This document shows, one piece after another, positions 17,620 to 25,826 of a stretch of DNA of 39,583 nt. The notes beneath the pieces were generated by a model that saw nothing but the letters and a program-made list of their open reading frames with translations, was not told where the DNA came from and searched no databases. Within the stretch, counting starts at the first letter, position 1; the number at the start of each line of letters is the position of its first letter. The stretch is from Candidatus Saccharimonadota bacterium (GTDB taxonomy: Bacteria; Patescibacteriota; Saccharimonadia; Saccharimonadales; 2-12-FULL-41-12): NCBI GenBank assembly GCA_022842995.1, contig JALHOM010000009.1, positions 18,235 through 57,817 on the forward strand, given 5' to 3'. The translations under genes and the position numbers were made by a program.

Positions 17620-17629
17620 CAATTATTAT

Positions 17630-17635
17630 TTTATA
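17630..17635 (-). promoter_or_regulatory. -10 box of the hydrolase gene
   Basis: TATAAA on the minus strand, ten bases before the ATG at 17619, without a Shine-Dalgarno sequence. A very short or absent 5' leader is implied. Confidence 0.45.
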
Positions 17636-17807
17636 ATCGTTTTACAAAATGTCAACTAGCTCGTACTCATTCACCACCTTTGCAACATAAAGGCAGGCTC
17701 ATCAGACTATAGTTGGTATCAATAGGCTGCAGCTACTACTAATCAAATAGCAATCATTAATACACCAAATAAAAGTTCAGCATTATTCAATCATCACCCC
17801 TGAAACC

Positions 17808-17848
17808 CATGTAAATGTCGTACGCGACCCTAGTACAACATTTACATG
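17808..17848. repeat. Inverted repeat H1 (15-bp arms, 11-bp loop)
   Basis: CATGTAAATGTCGTA (17808-17822) faces TACAACATTTACATG (17834-17848), complementary at 14 of 15 positions; the exception can be a G-U pair in one transcript direction. The arms begin with the same CATGTAAAT as the palindrome 150 bp downstream, and both carry ACGCGA toward the centre. Confidence 0.85.
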
Positions 17849-17997
17849 TACTGCTAAGGCCAGTTCAGCAAGGTGTTACGGGAGGTTTTTACAGACTTTC
17901 CTATGGATAAGGCTACTTGTTTGCTGTGGAGTGAGTTTTTATAGTTTTTCAGATTACTTAACAGGAGTGATGTGTCGTTTCGGTGAAACTATCAGAA

Positions 17998-18046
17998 CCA
18001 TGTAAATAAAATACGCGATCGCGTATTTTATTTACATGGGTTTTTT
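17998..18046 (+). terminator. Perfect 42-bp palindrome with T run (H2), probable plus-strand terminator
   Basis: Bases 17998-18039 are a perfect palindrome centred between 18018 and 18019: CCATGTAAATAAAATACGCG, then AT, then its exact reverse complement. GTTTTTT follows at 18040-18046 on the plus strand. That arrangement fits an intrinsic terminator, though the stem is unusually long and AT-rich with no loop. The minus strand has no T run after it. Confidence 0.65.
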
Positions 18047-18173
18047 GGCTAGTCATTGGGATTAAGAGTGGTCGTTCGAAAAAGGCCTATCAATGAGTGT
18101 GTTTTATGAACCGGTAGGCATGGAGGGCGGTCTTAAGATATATCTGGAATTAATAATGTACGTTAGGGTGTTT

Positions 18174-18211
18174 AAAATCGGCTACGGTAAAGTTCGTAAT
18201 TTATACGTAGC
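18174..18211 (-). terminator. Weak candidate terminator for pilB
   Basis: On the minus strand GCTACG (18211-18206) can pair with CGTAGC (18186-18181) around a 19-base loop, followed shortly by TTTT (18177-18174). The stem is short and the T run modest. Confidence 0.25.
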
Positions 18212-18270
18212 TTATCCGGAGGACAGGGTGAATGGTGGCAAAATGTTGCAACGGCTTTGAGTTGTCTACG

Positions 18271-19869
18271 CTAGCCCACGACGCGGTAGACTTCTTCGAG
18301 AGTTGTTTCGCCAGCGATTACACGGAGTATGCCGTCGTGAAGCATGGTAGTCATGCCGTCTTTAACCGCCTGGGCTTCGAGCATATCCGTTGTCACTTGT
18401 TGTGGAGGTAAACGAAGCAGCTCCTGAACTCCTCTGGACATAACGAACTGTTCACGGAGGGCTACCTGGCCTTTATAGCCAAAGGGATTATCCTCAGATG
18501 CGCCCGGACTATACAGCGTTAAATTATCGATATTCGGTCGCTCCATGTTTGGAGGCAGGGTATCGAGTATCGTGCGCAATTGACTCTTCAACGCTTCGTC
18601 GGGTTGATAGGCCTGTTTGGTTGTATCATCGAGACGTCGTACTAAACGCTGGGCCATTACCAAATGAATTGCGTTAGCAAACAACGGATTTATGCCGATA
18701 GCATCCTGCATCCTAGTGAGCGCTGCTGCTGCCGAACTAGCGTGGAAGGTAGACAACACCAAATGCCCCGTCAAAGCCGCCTGAAGCGCCGTCCGAGCGG
18801 TATCCTGGTCCCTTATTTCGCCAACCATCACCACATCAGGATCAAGACGCAGAACAGCCCGAAGCTTCTCGGCAAAACCAAGCTTATTATGGTCGCCCTC
18901 TACCGGGATCTGCACGACACCAGGCATGAAATATTCGACCGGGTCTTCTAGGGTAATAATTTTTCGCTCGGGCGTGTTGAGGGTATTGATGATCGAATAA
19001 AGCGTGGTCGTTTTACCGGAACCTGTTGGACCTACGACCAGCACCATCCCCGAGGGGTGTTTAATAACATCGTCAACTGCCGCTCGTTCTCTGTCGTTAA
19101 GACCTAATTTATCGAGATTCAGATACTCCAGTTCAAAGTTAAAGAGTCGCATGACGACATCAACACCATAAACTGTTGGGACCGTCTCAACGCGCAAGTT
19201 AACCGTCACCTCCTCGCCGGTTGCGAGACGATATTCGCGGTTGATATGACCCGTCTGTGCATCTGGCGCTCCGGTGCTAACATTGGCAGCTATCGCCACG
19301 GACGACAGAACTTGGCGGTATTTTTCGTGGCTTATGCCAGCTACCGGATGCAAAACACCATCCACGCGAATACGAACCCTGATTTCATTCTCCTGGCACT
19401 CTAGATGTATGTCAGAACCTTTCAGTTGATAGCACTGCTTTACCAAATAACCCAGAACGTCGTCGGCCAAAACGCTTTCCAGCGTCTGGGATACACGCGA
19501 ATACATATCACTATCATTCGACTGACCAAAAGAAACGTCCTCATAAATGATCTGTTTAGGCGGGTTATACAGCCTCATATACTCTTCAAAGCCACTGTCA
19601 GAAATCAACGAAAATTCTATACGCTGATCTTGAAAGCGACCACGTAGCGAGTTCATGGTCACTTGAGATGTCGTGTTTGTAACGCCGAAAGAAATGTGAT
19701 GATCATCGACAAAAAGCGGTGTTATCCGAAGATCTCTTAACTCTTGATAAGTCATGACATCTTTGTAAAGAACTTTTTCAATAGCCGACGTATCTACGTA
19801 GGCAATACCTAAGATTTGTGAACGGCGTTGCGTCGACTGTTCTTCAGTCACACGGGGATCTTGACTCAT
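18271..19869 (-). CDS. pilB: Type IV pilus assembly / type II secretion ATPase (PilB/GspE family)
   Basis: This hexameric ATPase powers pilin extension from the cytoplasmic face. The 532 residues include an N-terminal GspE-like domain (1-130), then the ATPase. Walker A is GPTGSGKTTT (about 280), the Asp box ITLEDPVEYFMPG, Walker B VVMVGEIRDQDTA and the His box LVLSTFHASS. The tetracysteine zinc motif between the His box and the C-terminus, common in PilB, is absent. No other pilus genes are adjacent. The ATG at 19869 lacks a good Shine-Dalgarno sequence; it is divergent from the methyltransferase gene 56 bp away. Confidence 0.93.
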   Translation of the reverse strand: MSQDPRVTEEQSTQRRSQILGIAYVDTSAIEKVLYKDVMTYQELRDLRITPLFVDDHHISFGVTNTTSQVTMNSLRGRFQDQRIEFSLISDSGFEEYMRLYNPPKQIIYEDVSFGQSNDSDMYSRVSQTLESVLADDVLGYLVKQCYQLKGSDIHLECQENEIRVRIRVDGVLHPVAGISHEKYRQVLSSVAIAANVSTGAPDAQTGHINREYRLATGEEVTVNLRVETVPTVYGVDVVMRLFNFELEYLNLDKLGLNDRERAAVDDVIKHPSGMVLVVGPTGSGKTTTLYSIINTLNTPERKIITLEDPVEYFMPGVVQIPVEGDHNKLGFAEKLRAVLRLDPDVVMVGEIRDQDTARTALQAALTGHLVLSTFHASSAAAALTRMQDAIGINPLFANAIHLVMAQRLVRRLDDTTKQAYQPDEALKSQLRTILDTLPPNMERPNIDNLTLYSPGASEDNPFGYKGQVALREQFVMSRGVQELLRLPPQQVTTDMLEAQAVKDGMTTMLHDGILRVIAGETTLEEVYRVVG

Positions 19870-19907
19870 ATCTTCTACTAATTAAAGCATAAGCCTTTCT
19901 CAAGTTG

Positions 19908-19913
19908 TATACT
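19908..19913 (+). promoter_or_regulatory. -10 box of the SpoU methyltransferase gene
   Basis: TATACT on the plus strand, 12 bases before the ATG at 19926. It overlaps the region just downstream of a possible TTG start at 19905, so that earlier start would lie outside the transcript. No Shine-Dalgarno sequence is seen. Confidence 0.45.
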
Positions 19914-19925
19914 TATCTTTGCATT

Positions 19926-20423
19926 ATGCACACCTCAATCTCGATTATTGCCCATAATATTCGCTCAACTCACAACGTTGGCTCTATCTTACGAACCGCC
20001 GATGGCTTTGGCGTGGACAAAGTCTTCATTACCGGCTACAGCCCATATCCAAAAGCCACCAGCGATCAACGATTGCCCCACATTGCCGAAAAGCTCGATA
20101 AACAAATAGATAAGACTTCCCTCGGTGCTCAGCATAGCGTACCCTGGGAACACCGCGACGACCCTTACGAGATCATATCCGAACTTCGATCCGGCGGCAC
20201 TAAGATTATTGGCCTTGAACAATCGCCAACCAGCGTGCCTTTGCCTGAGTTTGAAGTTCCTCAAAACGTAGCGATTTTACTCGGCGAAGAAGTCAGCGGT
20301 ATCGAAGCCAATTTACTCGAACTATGCGATAAGGTCGTAGAAATACCTATGTTCGGCAAAAAAGAATCCTTCAATGTCAGTGTGGCAACGGCAATCTGTC
20401 TATACCGCTTTCGCTTTGCGTGA
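19926..20423 (+). CDS. SpoU/TrmH-family RNA 2'-O-methyltransferase
   Basis: These knotted SPOUT enzymes methylate ribose in tRNA or rRNA using S-adenosylmethionine. The 165-residue product has all three motifs: NIRSTHNVGSILRTADGFG (motif 1), VAILLGEEVSGI (motif 2) and VEIPMFGKKESFNVSVATAI (motif 3). It lacks the N-terminal substrate-binding extension of RlmB-type enzymes, so it is closest to the minimal TrmL/TrmH size; the target base is not predictable. ATG at 19926 is chosen over TTG at 19905 because the -10 box lies between them. The CAP gene follows 22 bp after the stop but has its own -10 box. Confidence 0.9.
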   Translation: MHTSISIIAHNIRSTHNVGSILRTADGFGVDKVFITGYSPYPKATSDQRLPHIAEKLDKQIDKTSLGAQHSVPWEHRDDPYEIISELRSGGTKIIGLEQSPTSVPLPEFEVPQNVAILLGEEVSGIEANLLELCDKVVEIPMFGKKESFNVSVATAICLYRFRFA

Positions 20424-20431
20424 ATCCATGG

Positions 20432-20437
20432 TATAAA
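20432..20437 (+). promoter_or_regulatory. -10 box of the CAP-domain gene
   Basis: TATAAA ends eight bases before the ATG at 20446. No Shine-Dalgarno sequence lies between, suggesting leaderless translation. Confidence 0.45.
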
Positions 20438-20445
20438 TAAAACAA

Positions 20446-21366
20446 ATGCCCGTAAAACAAAAACGAACCCATCATAAGGGTAGGCAAAACGAGAAGCGAA
20501 CCAAGCATTTTCTTAAAGCCTATGCGCCGTATTTACCACTACTAACCATTGTTAGTTTTGGTCTGTTTATTTCAACCACCCCAACCTTTAAAAACATCCA
20601 CGGTAATGTTCTGTCATATGCAACCAATACGACAGATGCCGGCCTACTAGAAGCAACCAACAAAGAGCGCACCAAAAACGGCCTCGAGGGCTTGGTCTAC
20701 AATGTAAACCTCGACAAAGCAGCCCAGGCTAAAGCCGAAGATATGGCCAGTAAAAACTATTGGTCGCATAATACACCCGATGGCAAAGAGCCCTGGATTT
20801 TTGTTGAAGGTACTGGTTATCAGTATTATAAGGCCGCCGAAAATCTGGCCTATGGCTTTGATACAAGTAATTCGACCGTTGTCGGGTGGATGAACAGTCC
20901 TTCGCACCGCGCCAATGTTCTCGACAAAGACCTCAAAGAAGTCGGCTTTGGCATCATCAACATCCCGAACTACCAAGGTAAAGGACCGGAGACGCTCGTT
21001 GTCGCCATGTACGGAACCCCGGCAGCCAAAACTTCGCTGGCTGCGGCCCCTACAACCTTAAACTCGACCACTGACAAAGGCCCGGCCGTGGTTTCACCAT
21101 CCTCCACAACCGACCAAACAGAGTCCAAGAAAATTAGCTATGCTCAGATGCTCACCGGCGGCGCAGCGCCATGGATTAGTCTCGCTATTGGTATTAGTAT
21201 TGGTTTAATGTTGATGTACTTGGTACTCAAACACACTAAAAATGTCGCCAAAGCCATTCGCTCCGGGGAGAAATTCATCCTCCATCACCCACTACTGGAC
21301 ACTACCATTCTCGCCCTGATTGCGCTGGCTACCATCGTTATCCAGACAGCTGGTGTGATTCACTAA
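20446..21366 (+). CDS. CAP (SCP/PR1-like) domain membrane protein
   Basis: The 306-residue protein begins with a basic stretch (KQKRTHHKGRQNEKR) and an anchor (YLPLLTIVSFGLFI). A CAP domain covers about 65-190. Its hallmarks are TNKERTKNGL, the His in YWSHNTPDG, AENLAYGF, and WMNSPSHRANVLDKDLKEVGFG. After a Thr/Ser linker come two further membrane helices (PWISLAIGISIGLMLMYLVL and TILALIALATIVIQTAGVI). CAP proteins are usually secreted and their biochemical role varies; this one is tethered at both ends with the domain outside. It is convergent with dnaE. Confidence 0.88.
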   Translation: MPVKQKRTHHKGRQNEKRTKHFLKAYAPYLPLLTIVSFGLFISTTPTFKNIHGNVLSYATNTTDAGLLEATNKERTKNGLEGLVYNVNLDKAAQAKAEDMASKNYWSHNTPDGKEPWIFVEGTGYQYYKAAENLAYGFDTSNSTVVGWMNSPSHRANVLDKDLKEVGFGIINIPNYQGKGPETLVVAMYGTPAAKTSLAAAPTTLNSTTDKGPAVVSPSSTTDQTESKKISYAQMLTGGAAPWISLAIGISIGLMLMYLVLKHTKNVAKAIRSGEKFILHHPLLDTTILALIALATIVIQTAGVIH

Positions 21367-21406
21367 ACCTTATTCGTGTGAGCAGTAATTTGTTGCATCT
21401 AAGATC

Positions 21407-24400
21407 TTACCGTAAGACAACGTTCTGATCACTGAAGATTGCCCGAAGAGCGCTGATAAGTTCTGGCTCCGGCACAACACCTCCAGGAACCTTGACGAGT
21501 TTCTTGCTGTCATCGGGCCCAACCACCAGCACGACCGGCGTACTCCCCGGAAACCTATCAACAAGCCCCTTAAGGTCCTCCAGCTGTACGTGATTCGACG
21601 TATCAACGACCCTCACAAATAGACGCGGATCAGGCCGGGGCGCTGACTGCTCCAAGCCGCTAGAAGCAGCTTTCTTGAACGTTTTCTTAGTAACTTTTCC
21701 TTTGGGGCGCTTGTAGGTCTTGCCTGTGGCGACATAGTTTTTGACTTGATCAACCGTTAACTCACGCGCGTCATCGACCATAATTTTCACTTCGTCGGTG
21801 ATGTTTCCTTCGCGGTCTTTCGCAGAAACTTTTCCATTCACCATAACAACACTGTCACGCTCCCAAATCCCTACCGTCTGCTGGTATGCACCTGGGAATA
21901 AGATAAGTTCTATTTCTGAATTAAGGTCGAGTATCTTGATAAACGCCATTTTTGCGCCATTTTTGGTGATTATTTCGCGAACATCACTCACCGAGCCACC
22001 GACCTTAACTGCCTTGCCGTCAAGCATTTTATCGATTTCGGCGATTGGCAAGCACTGCTCTTTGAGGAAGTGTTCGAACTCGCCAAGCGGATGACTACTG
22101 AGATAGAGCCCAAGCAATTCACGCTCCCAGATCAACTGCTCGCGATTCGTAAACTTGGGCTGGCTTTCGTCAAGTAGTAGCTTCGGCGCAACTTCGGACG
22201 TAGTTGATCCGCCAAACAAATCGGTTTGTCCACTTAAACGCTCCTTTTGAACGCGCTGTGAATGCGCGAGCATTGCCTCGACGTTATGAAGCAAAACACT
22301 TCTATCGCCAAAACTATCCAGCGCACCCGCTTTAATGAGGCTTTCGAGAGCTTTTTTATTAACAATGCGCGGACTAACTTTATCAAGAAAATCTTCTAGA
22401 TCCTTAAACCCGCCAGCTTCTTCCCTGGCCCGAATGATTTCAGCAACAGCTCCGGAACCGACGTTCTTGATCGCATCCATACCAAAGCGTATTTTATCTG
22501 GCGAGTCGTCTTCGGACTTAATAACGGCAAATTCATGAAAAGAGGTGTTCACATCTGGCGACATGACCGTGATGCCCATATATTTACACTCGGTAATCTC
22601 GATGGCCAGTCGATCGATATCATCATAATCACTGGTCATGAGCGAGGCCATGAAGGCCTCTGGATAATGAGCTTTCAGATACGCCGTCCAGTACGAAATC
22701 ATCCCGTAACATGCCGAGTGGGACTTATTGAAACAGTAATCTGCAAAACCCATCAGTTTCTTCCAGAAACCTTCGATCAATGCTTTATCGATGCCGTTTT
22801 CGACCGCTCCACCAATGAAGCGTTCTTCCATTTTCAGCATCATGTCACGCTTTTTCTTACCGATCGCCTTACGAAGCGTGTCGGCTTCACCGCCGGTAAA
22901 GCCACAGACATCCCGTGAAATCTGCATGAATTGTTCTTGGTAAACCAAGACGCCATAAGTACCTTTGAGCGCAGCCTCCATCTTGGGATGATCATAGGTC
23001 ACATCTTCAAGGCCATTTTTGCGCCTAATGAAACTATCGGTCAGTCCAGCACTAAGTGGACCGGGGCGATATAAGGCACCCATGGCAACGATGTCTCCAA
23101 ATTCCGTTGGCTTGAGCTCCCTCAAATACCGCTTCATGCCAGAAGATTCAAACTGGAACACACCAGTTGTGTCTCCACGCTGTAACAGCGCATAAGTCTT
23201 AGGATCGTCAAGCGTTAGTGAAATAACATCAATATCTTCGCCGTATACTCTCTTTACAATACGGAGCGTGTTTTTGACAATTGTTAAGTTAGAAAGCCCC
23301 AAAAAGTCCATCTTGAGAAGTCCCAAATCTTCCACCGGACCCATTGAATACTGCGTCGAAATAACCCCCTTTTGAGCCATTTCAAGAGGCGTAAAATTCA
23401 CGATATCGTCAGGGGCAATCACCACGCCAGCGGCGTGGACTCCATGTGAACGAATTGTCCCTTCAAGACGCATCGCCAAATCAAAGACCTGCTTTGCCTG
23501 AGGGTTATTTTCGTATTCGTTTTTTAGGTCTGCATTATCTTTGAGAGATTTTTCCAGCGGAATATGTCGACCCTGCACTGGCGGTGGGATCATTTTTGCC
23601 AGCCGGTCGGACTCAGCATAAGGCACCTGCAACACCCGAGCAACGTCCCGCACTGCGTTGCGCGCCGCCATGCGACCAAACGTTACAATATTAGCCACAC
23701 GTTCCTTGCCATATTTTTCGACACAGTACTCGATAACCTCGTCACGTCGAGTATCCTGAATATCGATATCAACATCAGGCATACTAATACGATCAGGGTT
23801 TAAAAATCTCTCGAACAACAGATCGTAATCAAGCGGATCAAGCTCCGTAATACGCATGGCATAGGCAATGATCGAACCGGCTGCGCTACCTCTACCAGGA
23901 CCAAAAACGATGCCTTTTGCTTTACCCCAGTTAATAAAATCGGCAACGATCAAGAAATAGCCATTAAAGCCCATACTTTCAATAACAGAGAGTTCGTACT
24001 GAGCACGCTCGAGAACATTGTTTGGAATAACTTTTTTCGCCGAAGCAATATCCAACTGCTTGCTCTCGGCTTCAGGAATACCGCCGTAGCGCCAGGCCAA
24101 GCCACGATACACCCACTTATCAAGAAATGATTTTTCGTCTTCGCCATCTGGCACCGGGAACTTCGGGATGAGAATTTTACCCAGCTCAAGTTCGACATTA
24201 CAGCGATCGGCCAGCAATTTAGTATTACGGACAGCATCTGGATGTTCTTTTCCCCAGCGTTTAATAATCTCTCTGGGGTCTGCCACAAAGAGCTCAAAGT
24301 CTTTGAGGCTCATACGCTTTTCGTCAGACAAAAATGAGCCCGTCTGCACACAAAGTAGAATCTCGTGGGCTTCTTGATCCTCATGCTTCAAATAGTGCGC

Positions 24401-25054
24401 ATCGCCGGTTATAACAGGAGGAATATCTAGCTCTTCGCTAAGACGAAAAGCGTATTTATTAATCTTGACCTGCTCATCCCATTTACTCGGGTGATCCGGG
24501 TGGCCATGATCTTGGATTTCTATGTAATACCGATCGCCAAAAACCGATTTATACCACTGCGCTATCTTGACCGCTTCTTCATATTTATCGATCCGAAACA
24601 GATCGGATAACTCACCGTTGGCACAGCCAGATAATATAATGAGTCCTTCGTTATATTTCTCGAGCAAGTCGTGATCGATACGGGGTTTATAGTAAAATCC
24701 ATCGAGATTAGCTATGGTAGAGAGCTTCATCAGGTTTTTATAACCCTGATTGTTCATAGCCAAGATTATAAGATGATATATTTGCTTGTCGAGGGAAGCT
24801 TCTTTATCAGTATGTTTACGCGAAGCAATGTAAGCCTCCATACCGATAATAGGCTTAATCCCACCGTTATTTGCGCTGGAGTAAAATTCCACCGTTCCCG
24901 ACAAGGTGCCGTGGTCGGTCATGGCAACCGCTTCCATGCCCATTGCCTTAACCTGGTCAATCAACGCCGGAACCTTGGTCAGCCCATCGAGCAAACTATA
25001 CTGCGTGTGATTATGCAGATGTACAAAATCTGACGGTTGAAGATCCACGGACAC
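21407..25054 (-). CDS. dnaE: DNA polymerase III alpha subunit
   Basis: This is the replicative polymerase. The 1215 residues contain an N-terminal PHP domain (FVHLHNHTQYSLLDG, AMTDHGTLSG), the catalytic region with PDVDIDIQDTRRDEVIEY near 425-433, and GPGRGSAAGSIIAYA. A helix-hairpin-helix region and an OB fold follow (VKVGGSVSDVREIITKNGAK, about 1000-1070). The C-terminal portion has a Lys-rich linker (YKRPKGKVTKKTFKKAA). The PHP metal-binding His and Asp residues appear intact, so PHP exonuclease activity is possible. The start is GTG at 25054, with AAGGGG seven bases upstream. Confidence 0.97.
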   Translation of the reverse strand: MSVDLQPSDFVHLHNHTQYSLLDGLTKVPALIDQVKAMGMEAVAMTDHGTLSGTVEFYSSANNGGIKPIIGMEAYIASRKHTDKEASLDKQIYHLIILAMNNQGYKNLMKLSTIANLDGFYYKPRIDHDLLEKYNEGLIILSGCANGELSDLFRIDKYEEAVKIAQWYKSVFGDRYYIEIQDHGHPDHPSKWDEQVKINKYAFRLSEELDIPPVITGDAHYLKHEDQEAHEILLCVQTGSFLSDEKRMSLKDFELFVADPREIIKRWGKEHPDAVRNTKLLADRCNVELELGKILIPKFPVPDGEDEKSFLDKWVYRGLAWRYGGIPEAESKQLDIASAKKVIPNNVLERAQYELSVIESMGFNGYFLIVADFINWGKAKGIVFGPGRGSAAGSIIAYAMRITELDPLDYDLLFERFLNPDRISMPDVDIDIQDTRRDEVIEYCVEKYGKERVANIVTFGRMAARNAVRDVARVLQVPYAESDRLAKMIPPPVQGRHIPLEKSLKDNADLKNEYENNPQAKQVFDLAMRLEGTIRSHGVHAAGVVIAPDDIVNFTPLEMAQKGVISTQYSMGPVEDLGLLKMDFLGLSNLTIVKNTLRIVKRVYGEDIDVISLTLDDPKTYALLQRGDTTGVFQFESSGMKRYLRELKPTEFGDIVAMGALYRPGPLSAGLTDSFIRRKNGLEDVTYDHPKMEAALKGTYGVLVYQEQFMQISRDVCGFTGGEADTLRKAIGKKKRDMMLKMEERFIGGAVENGIDKALIEGFWKKLMGFADYCFNKSHSACYGMISYWTAYLKAHYPEAFMASLMTSDYDDIDRLAIEITECKYMGITVMSPDVNTSFHEFAVIKSEDDSPDKIRFGMDAIKNVGSGAVAEIIRAREEAGGFKDLEDFLDKVSPRIVNKKALESLIKAGALDSFGDRSVLLHNVEAMLAHSQRVQKERLSGQTDLFGGSTTSEVAPKLLLDESQPKFTNREQLIWERELLGLYLSSHPLGEFEHFLKEQCLPIAEIDKMLDGKAVKVGGSVSDVREIITKNGAKMAFIKILDLNSEIELILFPGAYQQTVGIWERDSVVMVNGKVSAKDREGNITDEVKIMVDDARELTVDQVKNYVATGKTYKRPKGKVTKKTFKKAASSGLEQSAPRPDPRLFVRVVDTSNHVQLEDLKGLVDRFPGSTPVVLVVGPDDSKKLVKVPGGVVPEPELISALRAIFSDQNVVLR

Positions 25055-25108
25055 AACAAAGCCCCTTAGTTACGCATGCGAACCAGCATACATTAGCATT
25101 ACGAATAC

Positions 25109-25127
25109 ATTAATTTTAACAATTAAT
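25109..25127. repeat. AT-rich inverted repeat upstream of dnaE
   Basis: ATTAATT (25109-25115) faces AATTAAT (25121-25127) around five bases, in the 107-bp gap between dnaE and the YtxH-like gene. It could be an operator or part of a weak terminator; there is no T run to decide. Confidence 0.35.
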
Positions 25128-25161
25128 CGTGTAACTGGTCTTCTAAAAAACGTAGTATTAA

Positions 25162-25560
25162 CTACTTTTTCTTAAGATAGGTCAGCAAGTTCTTCTTGGC
25201 GAGCTTAACTTCGGCAATAGCTGCCTCAAGATTCGGATCATCAATATCACCATCATGTAGCGCGCTCAGGATTTCACGGGCTTTTTCTTTGGCGACCTTA
25301 GCCTTGGCGATAGCATCATCAAGCTCGGTCTTGGCTTTGTCGCGGAGCTGTTTACTGCGAGCTTCGGCGTCGGAAATCATTGAGGACAGTTCACTATGAA
25401 TCTTCTTGAGGCGTTTTTCGGCCTCGATACGTGCCTTCCCGGCTGCTGAAGCAATATCTTTACGCGTTTCTTTACCGCTCTTTGGGGCAGTCAAAATACC
25501 AGCTAAATAACCGGCGGCCAGCAATACCGCACCACCTGCAGCTACAACTTTTTTCTTCAT
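25162..25560 (-). CDS. YtxH-like membrane protein with coiled coil
   Basis: The 132-residue protein starts with a membrane segment (VVAAGGAVLLAAGYLAGI) followed by LTAPKSGKETRKDI, the YtxH/DUF948-neighbour signature with APxSGxExR. The rest is a charged Ala/Lys/Glu-rich helix typical of a coiled coil. YtxH proteins are small general-stress-type membrane proteins of unclear role. The start overlaps the stop of the upstream 87-residue protein as ATGA, so the two are translated together and probably act as a pair. Confidence 0.8.
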   Translation of the reverse strand: MKKKVVAAGGAVLLAAGYLAGILTAPKSGKETRKDIASAAGKARIEAEKRLKKIHSELSSMISDAEARSKQLRDKAKTELDDAIAKAKVAKEKAREILSALHDGDIDDPNLEAAIAEVKLAKKNLLTYLKKK

Positions 25561-25820
25561 TTCTTTTTTCCTCTCGCCTTAATTAAAGATTCGCTAATGT
25601 TTGCAACTAACTTAGTAATCGCTATAGGAGTAGCCGTTTTTTCAAAAAAGGCTGTCACGTGCTCGGCTTTATCGGCAACCGATTCAGCCTTTTCGGTGAT
25701 TCGCTTAACGATTCTAATAATTTGAATTATCTTGACGGCGATTATTACAGATGCAATCAATACAACGGCCAACAGTCCACCGAGAATAATAACGAGAATT
25801 TGAAACCAGATACTATCCAT
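25557..25820 (-). CDS. Small membrane protein paired with the YtxH-like gene
   Basis: The 87-residue protein has a long N-terminal membrane helix (about 5-32, ILVIILGGLLAVVLIASVI) and then a charged helical segment (RITEKAESVADKAEHV). Size, layout and pairing with a YtxH-like gene resemble DUF948-type proteins, but the match is not certain. It starts 6 bp after galU and overlaps the next gene by 4 bp, so it is within an operon. Confidence 0.7.
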   Translation of the reverse strand: MDSIWFQILVIILGGLLAVVLIASVIIAVKIIQIIRIVKRITEKAESVADKAEHVTAFFEKTATPIAITKLVANISESLIKARGKKK

Positions 25821-25826
25821 GTATAT

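Larger units (their letters stand above)
17623..18270. other. 648-bp gene-free region with two related hairpins; candidate small RNA
   Basis: No credible protein-coding frame spans this stretch between the hydrolase start and the pilB stop, both on the minus strand. It holds an inverted repeat at 17808-17848 and a perfect 42-bp palindrome at 17998-18039, followed on the plus strand by a T run. No plus-strand gene exists for that terminator to serve, so a plus-strand non-coding transcript of roughly 17.7-18.05 kb is inferred. I found no match to the tmRNA, RNase P RNA or 4.5S RNA signatures I know. The rest (18047-18270) holds nothing but a weak possible pilB terminator. Confidence 0.5.

Noticed and set aside
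17903-17944. Thirteen-codon ORF (MDKATCLLWSEFL)
   Set aside because: The nearest purine-rich ribosome-site candidate is 17 bases away and there is no supporting context.
17890-18220. Replication origin
   Set aside because: One near-match to a DnaA box (TTATCCATA, minus strand) is not a cluster, and dnaA/dnaN are absent.
17623-18270. tmRNA, RNase P RNA or 4.5S RNA
   Set aside because: None of the conserved signatures I know for these RNAs is visible; only the two hairpins stand out.
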